9,181 nucleotides of DNA from Candidatus Omnitrophota bacterium (GTDB lineage: Bacteria > Omnitrophota > Gorgyraeia > Zapsychrales > Zapsychraceae), in assembly GCA_020430005.1 (NCBI GenBank), contig JAGQKQ010000058.1, positions 1 through 9,181 on the forward strand. Direction: 5' to 3'. A program made the translations under genes and the position numbers. The notes beneath the pieces are model-generated. The model did no database searches. It was given only the letters and a program-made list of their open reading frames with translations, and was not told the origin of the DNA. Of this stretch, positions 6,242 to 9,181 are shown in pieces (position 1 is the stretch's first letter; the number at the start of each line of letters is the position of its first letter).

Positions 6242-8344
6242 CTACTGAAACCCTAGTAATCGCCCCCCCTGATAGACAGCCAGGGCCAGGATATACGCGA
6301 TCAGGGTTAAATAGAAAATCTGGAATAACGGCCATTGCCAGCCGCCGGTTTCTCTCCAGACTACAGCCACAGTGCTTAAACACTGTAAGGCAAACACGAA
6401 AAAGACCATGAGCCCCACACAAACCAAAGGTGTAAATAAAGGACGGCCGTCCGGCCATTTCGCGTTTCGAAAGGCGTCTCTTAATGTTTCCACATCCCCT
6501 TCTTCGTCCAGGTTAAAAACAATATTCATCGTGGATACAAAGACCTCCCTGGCCGCAAAAGAGCCTACCAGCCCGATTCCAATGCGCCAATCGTAGCCTA
6601 ACGGTTTTAAAGCCGGTTCCAACGCGGTTCCCAATTGTCCGGCATAGCTTTGCTGTAACGCATCGTGCGGTGTTAAATCTTCATGTTTGGGATACGTCAT
6701 TAACGCCCATAAAATGATCGACATTGCCAGAATAATCGTTCCGGCACGTTTAAGGAAAAGACTGCTGCGTTCCCACATCTGAAGCATAATAGCTTTGAAT
6801 GAAGGAAAACGGTACGGGGGAAGTTCCATGATAAAGATTGGTTTCTGACGTTTCAGCAGGGTCTTTTTAAAAACCCACGCCATCACACCAACGCCAGCCG
6901 TCCCCAGCGCGTATAATGCGAGCATAATTCCGGCCTTCTGCCAGGCTGTGGCTTCAGGAATCAATGCCGCAATCATCACCGTGTAAACAGGCAGCCGTGC
7001 TGAACAACTCATCATTGGTGCTACGAGGATTGTAACCAGACGGTCCTTCGGACTTTCAATCGTCCGTGACGCCATAATCCCCGGAATGGCACACGCGTAA
7101 GAACTTAATAACGGAATAAAGGATTTTCCATGTAAACCGACTTTACTCATTAATCGGTCCATAATAAACGCCGCCCGGGCCATATACCCGGTATCCTGCA
7201 ACAGACCGATAAAAAAGAATAAGATAAGAATTTGTGGAAGAAAAATAACAACACCGCCAACACCGGCGACAACACCATCCACCAGCAAATCCGTTAAAAC
7301 GCCGGGGGGTAAATGTTCCGCAAGCGAACCTCCCAGGGAACTAAAAACCGCGTCAATCCAGTCCATAGGATACGTGGCCACAGAAAAAATCAGATAAAAC
7401 ATAAAACTCATAATGCCGACAAACGCCATCCATCCAAAAATCTTGTGCGTTAAAATAGCGTCCAACTTTTCCGTAATTTCAGAGCCTTTTCGGTTAAGAT
7501 CCTTAACCGAGACCTTAATCACAGATTTAATCCAATTGTACCTCGCTTCAACAGCCGCCGATCTGGCTCGCAGGCCTTTTTGCTTCAGTTTTTCCTGGAT
7601 GGCCTCAATTTGAAAACGAAATTCCTCATTATAAAAATCCTCAACTGCATTGGTTCCGCTCATAAAAGACCGGCCGATAGAAAGAATCGACATGGCCTCC
7701 GAGAATGCCGTTGCATCATCCATCTGTTCATGCTGTTTTAAAAGACGGACGATATGTTCAACATCTTCTTCTAAATCCGGCGCCATCCGCCACTGACGTG
7801 TATATTTTGCGCTCACACCTTTGGCAATTAACTGTTTGATCTCCGCTATCCCAATATTCTGGTTGGCAACTATCGGGACAACGGGCACCTGTAGTTCCTG
7901 CGATAATTTTTCGACATTAATTTCAATACCCCGCCGTTTCACCTCGTCCATCATGTTCAAGGCCAGAATAATGGGAAGTCCCAAATCCTGAATTTGTGTA
8001 AAAAGATAAAGATTACGTTCCAGATTACTGGCATCAACAACACAAACGACCACATGCGGTTTCGGTGTATCCGGCGCCCGTCCTAATAAAACATCACGGG
8101 CAATCTGCTCGTCCATAGAACGAACGGCCAAACTGTATGTTCCCGGCAAATCAATGACATTCACGACACGGTCTTTCGCAAGAACCAATGTTCCTGTTTT
8201 CTTTTCTACCGTAACGCCGGGGTAATTCCCGACTTTCTGGCGTAGTTTGGTAAACGCGTTAAACAGCGTGGTTTTGCCGGAATTGGGATTCCCGGCTAAA
8301 GCGATGGTTTGAATTGTGTGTTCAACAGAAGATGTTTGGGACAT
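6242..8344 (-). CDS. feoB: Ferrous iron transport GTPase/permease FeoB
   Basis: 700-aa FeoB, somewhat shorter than the 773-aa E. coli protein. The N-terminal G domain has G1 GNPNSGKTT (18-26), G2 GVTVE (43-47), G3 DLPGTY (65-70), G4 NMMD (130-133) and a G5-like segment near 156-166. A helical GDI-like region (about 185-290) leads to the membrane part, from about 303 to 697. Gate motifs are present: YACAIPGIMASRTI (416-429) and MSCSARLPVY (445-454) in the first gate, and GSFAAREVFVSTM (594-606) in the second. It moves Fe(II) across the inner membrane. The ATG at 8344 overlaps the FeoA stop as TAATG, so it is translationally coupled. The C-terminus ends shortly after the last helix (AYILALAVYQGGRLLGFQ) without the Cys-rich tail found in some FeoB proteins; a separate Cys-rich peptide is encoded upstream. 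Confidence 0.97.
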   Translation of the reverse strand: MSQTSSVEHTIQTIALAGNPNSGKTTLFNAFTKLRQKVGNYPGVTVEKKTGTLVLAKDRVVNVIDLPGTYSLAVRSMDEQIARDVLLGRAPDTPKPHVVVCVVDASNLERNLYLFTQIQDLGLPIILALNMMDEVKRRGIEINVEKLSQELQVPVVPIVANQNIGIAEIKQLIAKGVSAKYTRQWRMAPDLEEDVEHIVRLLKQHEQMDDATAFSEAMSILSIGRSFMSGTNAVEDFYNEEFRFQIEAIQEKLKQKGLRARSAAVEARYNWIKSVIKVSVKDLNRKGSEITEKLDAILTHKIFGWMAFVGIMSFMFYLIFSVATYPMDWIDAVFSSLGGSLAEHLPPGVLTDLLVDGVVAGVGGVVIFLPQILILFFFIGLLQDTGYMARAAFIMDRLMSKVGLHGKSFIPLLSSYACAIPGIMASRTIESPKDRLVTILVAPMMSCSARLPVYTVMIAALIPEATAWQKAGIMLALYALGTAGVGVMAWVFKKTLLKRQKPIFIMELPPYRFPSFKAIMLQMWERSSLFLKRAGTIILAMSIILWALMTYPKHEDLTPHDALQQSYAGQLGTALEPALKPLGYDWRIGIGLVGSFAAREVFVSTMNIVFNLDEEGDVETLRDAFRNAKWPDGRPLFTPLVCVGLMVFFVFALQCLSTVAVVWRETGGWQWPLFQIFYLTLIAYILALAVYQGGRLLGFQ

Positions 8345-8868
8345 TATTTAATCTCGACCTGGATAAGTTCAGCTTCTTCTTTTCTTAAAGACAACATGTA
8401 CCCGCGAATTCTAATTTCAATGGGATCACCTAACGGCGCATAACGGATAACCTCCACCGGCTCTCCGGGAGTAACACCCATTTCTTCCAAACGCGCGCAG
8501 GTATCATTCTCCTCGATAAAATCATGGACAATCGCCTTTTGACCTTGTGACAATTCACTTAATAAGATAATATTTTTCATGGAATTTTCCTCATTCTCCG
8601 GGCAGGTATTAACAAGAATATTTTTGGCCAATCCCTGACTGATTACCACCTTGGAATCGCAAACCCGGCATATCAACGTACCTTTACCACTGATTTTTTC
8701 CACTCTCGCCTGTTCACAAAATCCCATTTCCCGCAGACGCTGGCAGTCATGGTCTTTTCCCTTTAAATGTTTAATGACCACACTCTGCCCATCGGCCACA
8801 TTACATAAAGAATCCGTTTCGATCAATTCTTCATCCCGACGTTTTCGTTTTTTAAACCAGCCAAACAT
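8344..8868 (-). CDS. feoA: Tandem-domain FeoA protein
   Basis: 174-aa cytoplasmic protein with two FeoA (SH3-like) domains instead of the usual single one of about 75-85 aa. Domain 1 is about residues 20-88 (DCQRLREMGF at 41-50); domain 2 is about 100-173 (RLEEMGVTPGEPVEVIR at 126-142 and IEIRIRGYMLSLRKEEAELI at 150-169, the classic pattern). The N-terminus MFGWFKKRKRRDEE is basic and hydrophobic. Domain 1 has cysteines C42, C51, C67 and C70 plus C89, absent from most of domain 2 except C124; C67-x-x-C70 could bind metal or an Fe-S cluster. ATG at 8868 has GAGGA about 6 nt upstream, 1 nt after the stop of the Cys-rich peptide gene. Internal ATG 8580 also has a good GAGGA site and would yield domain 2 alone. 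FeoA supports FeoB, by a mechanism that is not fully settled. Confidence 0.94.
   Translation of the reverse strand: MFGWFKKRKRRDEELIETDSLCNVADGQSVVIKHLKGKDHDCQRLREMGFCEQARVEKISGKGTLICRVCDSKVVISQGLAKNILVNTCPENEENSMKNIILLSELSQGQKAIVHDFIEENDTCARLEEMGVTPGEPVEVIRYAPLGDPIEIRIRGYMLSLRKEEAELIQVEIK
8566..8595 (-). promoter_or_regulatory. Internal ribosome binding site and start within feoA
   Basis: Minus strand shows AATGAGGAAAATTCC followed by ATG at 8580, which is codon 97 of feoA. The GAGGA to ATG spacing is about 7 nt, as good as the start at 8868. Initiation here would give a 78-aa protein corresponding exactly to the second FeoA domain. Both products could be made; the site may also be a relic of two fused genes. 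Confidence 0.4.
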
Positions 8869-8869
8869 A

Positions 8870-8986
8870 TTAATCCTCGTGACAGTTTGAACATCCTGTC
8901 TTTTTCTTTTTGAAATATTTAATGACAGCGCTGATCAAATATGCGACGCTCACCGCAATAAGAATAAAAACAATTACTGTTTGCAT
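8870..8986 (-). CDS. FeoB-associated Cys-rich membrane protein
   Basis: 38-aa peptide: one transmembrane helix (residues 1-22, MQTVIVFILIAVSVAYLISA), then a lysine stretch (KYFKKKK) and a C-terminal GCSNCHED carrying Cys-x-x-Cys. This is the usual layout of the small FeoB-associated Cys-rich membrane proteins encoded beside feo genes; the cysteines probably bind Fe(II) or a cluster on the cytoplasmic side, in keeping with the positive-inside rule. The start is ATG 8986 with GTGAGG about 6 nt upstream. The open frame reaches 9055, but the extra 23 residues cross the terminator-like hairpin and are not used here. It ends 1 nt before feoA, whose ribosome binding site lies inside it. Confidence 0.88.
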   Translation of the reverse strand: MQTVIVFILIAVSVAYLISAVIKYFKKKKTGCSNCHED

Positions 8987-9016
8987 AGAAGCCTCACACG
9001 TTCTTCGACATAAAGG

Positions 9017-9060
9017 AAAACAAAAACCCATTTCTCTGAAAAAATATTCGAGCAAATGGG
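9017..9060 (-). terminator. Stem-loop with U-tract in the feo leader
   Basis: Minus strand: CCCATTT (9054-9060), a bulged G, CTC (9050-9052), a 13-nt loop, GAG (9034-9036), AAATGGG (9027-9033), then TTTTTGTTTT (9017-9026). A ten-pair stem with one bulge followed directly by a T-rich tract is a standard intrinsic terminator shape. It is oriented with the feo genes but lies upstream of the first one, 31 nt from its start. It may attenuate feo transcription or end an upstream transcript entering from beyond the window. Confidence 0.6.
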
Positions 9061-9107
9061 CATGGGAATCTATTGTTCTCGAGCCGCTTCAAACAAGCCT
9101 TTAAATG

Positions 9108-9126
9108 AGTTATATGGTTATTAACT
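9108..9126 (-). promoter_or_regulatory. 19-nt dyad, possible iron-regulator operator
   Basis: AGTTA and TAACT arms (9122-9126 and 9108-9112 on the minus strand) are separated by 9 nt, giving a 19-nt element, the size of Fur or DtxR-type boxes. It overlaps the expected -10 of the feo promoter. It does not match the Fur consensus closely, so the regulator is inferred from position only. Confidence 0.3.
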
Positions 9127-9151
9127 TACTCTTCTTCCTTTATGATGTCAA
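9123..9151 (-). promoter_or_regulatory. Candidate promoter for the feo operon
   Basis: A perfect minus-strand -35 TTGACA (9146-9151) with a 17-nt spacer to TAAGTT (9123-9128), only three of six matches to TATAAT. It lies about 160 nt upstream of the first feo gene. The weak -10 overlaps the dyad, as expected for a promoter repressed by a regulator, or for one needing activation. Confidence 0.4.
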
Positions 9152-9181
9152 GATATAGACTTTATGACCCGCTTTTTTTAT

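Noticed and set aside
8987..9055. Longer 61-aa version of the FeoB-associated peptide
   Set aside because: The extra residues are encoded by the terminator-like hairpin; the ATG at 8986 has its own ribosome site and gives the usual family size.
9166..9181. GACCCGC followed by seven Ts at the right edge, as a plus-strand terminator
   Set aside because: No matching GCGGGTC arm exists upstream within the window, so no hairpin can be drawn.

Overview
The window is a compact bacterial stretch in which every credible gene lies on the minus strand, so transcription runs from high to low coordinates. No rRNA, tRNA, CRISPR array, insertion sequence or phage gene is visible. Genes are tightly packed, with 1-nt stop/start overlaps and short gaps, and most have clear purine-rich ribosome binding sites, so normal genetic code and Shine-Dalgarno initiation apply. 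A secreted TPR-type protein, DUF2934 and DUF2161 proteins and a fused methyltransferase/ATP-grasp enzyme would fit an environmental Gram-negative lineage such as the PVC/Omnitrophota area. That placement is a low-confidence inference from gene flavour only.

Right block (about 6242-9181): a ferrous iron uptake operon. A 38-aa FeoB-associated Cys-rich membrane peptide, a double-domain FeoA and FeoB follow each other with 1-nt spacing and a 1-nt overlap. Upstream are a TTGACA box, a 19-nt dyad overlapping the presumed -10 region, and a stem-loop plus U-tract between promoter and first gene. The leader therefore looks able to control transcription both at initiation and by termination.

Middle block (about 3182-6241): a possible three-gene biosynthetic or modification cassette. 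It comprises a 60-aa DUF2934-type protein, a 645-aa SAM methyltransferase fused to a D-Ala-D-Ala-ligase-like ATP-grasp domain, and an Fe(II)/2-oxoglutarate oxygenase whose ATG directly follows the previous stop codon. Methyl transfer, amide ligation and hydroxylation are typical tailoring chemistry for a small molecule or peptide; the substrate is unknown. The 268-nt region ahead of it contains a possible promoter, a perfect stem-loop, and a long-loop hairpin followed by eight Ts on the coding strand.

Left block (1 to about 3153): a run of six minus-strand genes behind a promoter candidate with a perfect TTGACA. In order of transcription they are an uncharacterised four-helix membrane protein, a LysE/RhtB exporter translationally coupled to it, PpnP nucleoside phosphorylase, a DUF2161 PD-(D/E)XK protein, an exported TPR-like protein, and the N-terminus of a TMEM175-family potassium channel cut by the window edge. 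They share no obvious pathway; nucleoside salvage, small-molecule export and membrane functions are mixed.

The best candidate for something undescribed is the middle cassette, followed by the two structured leaders.
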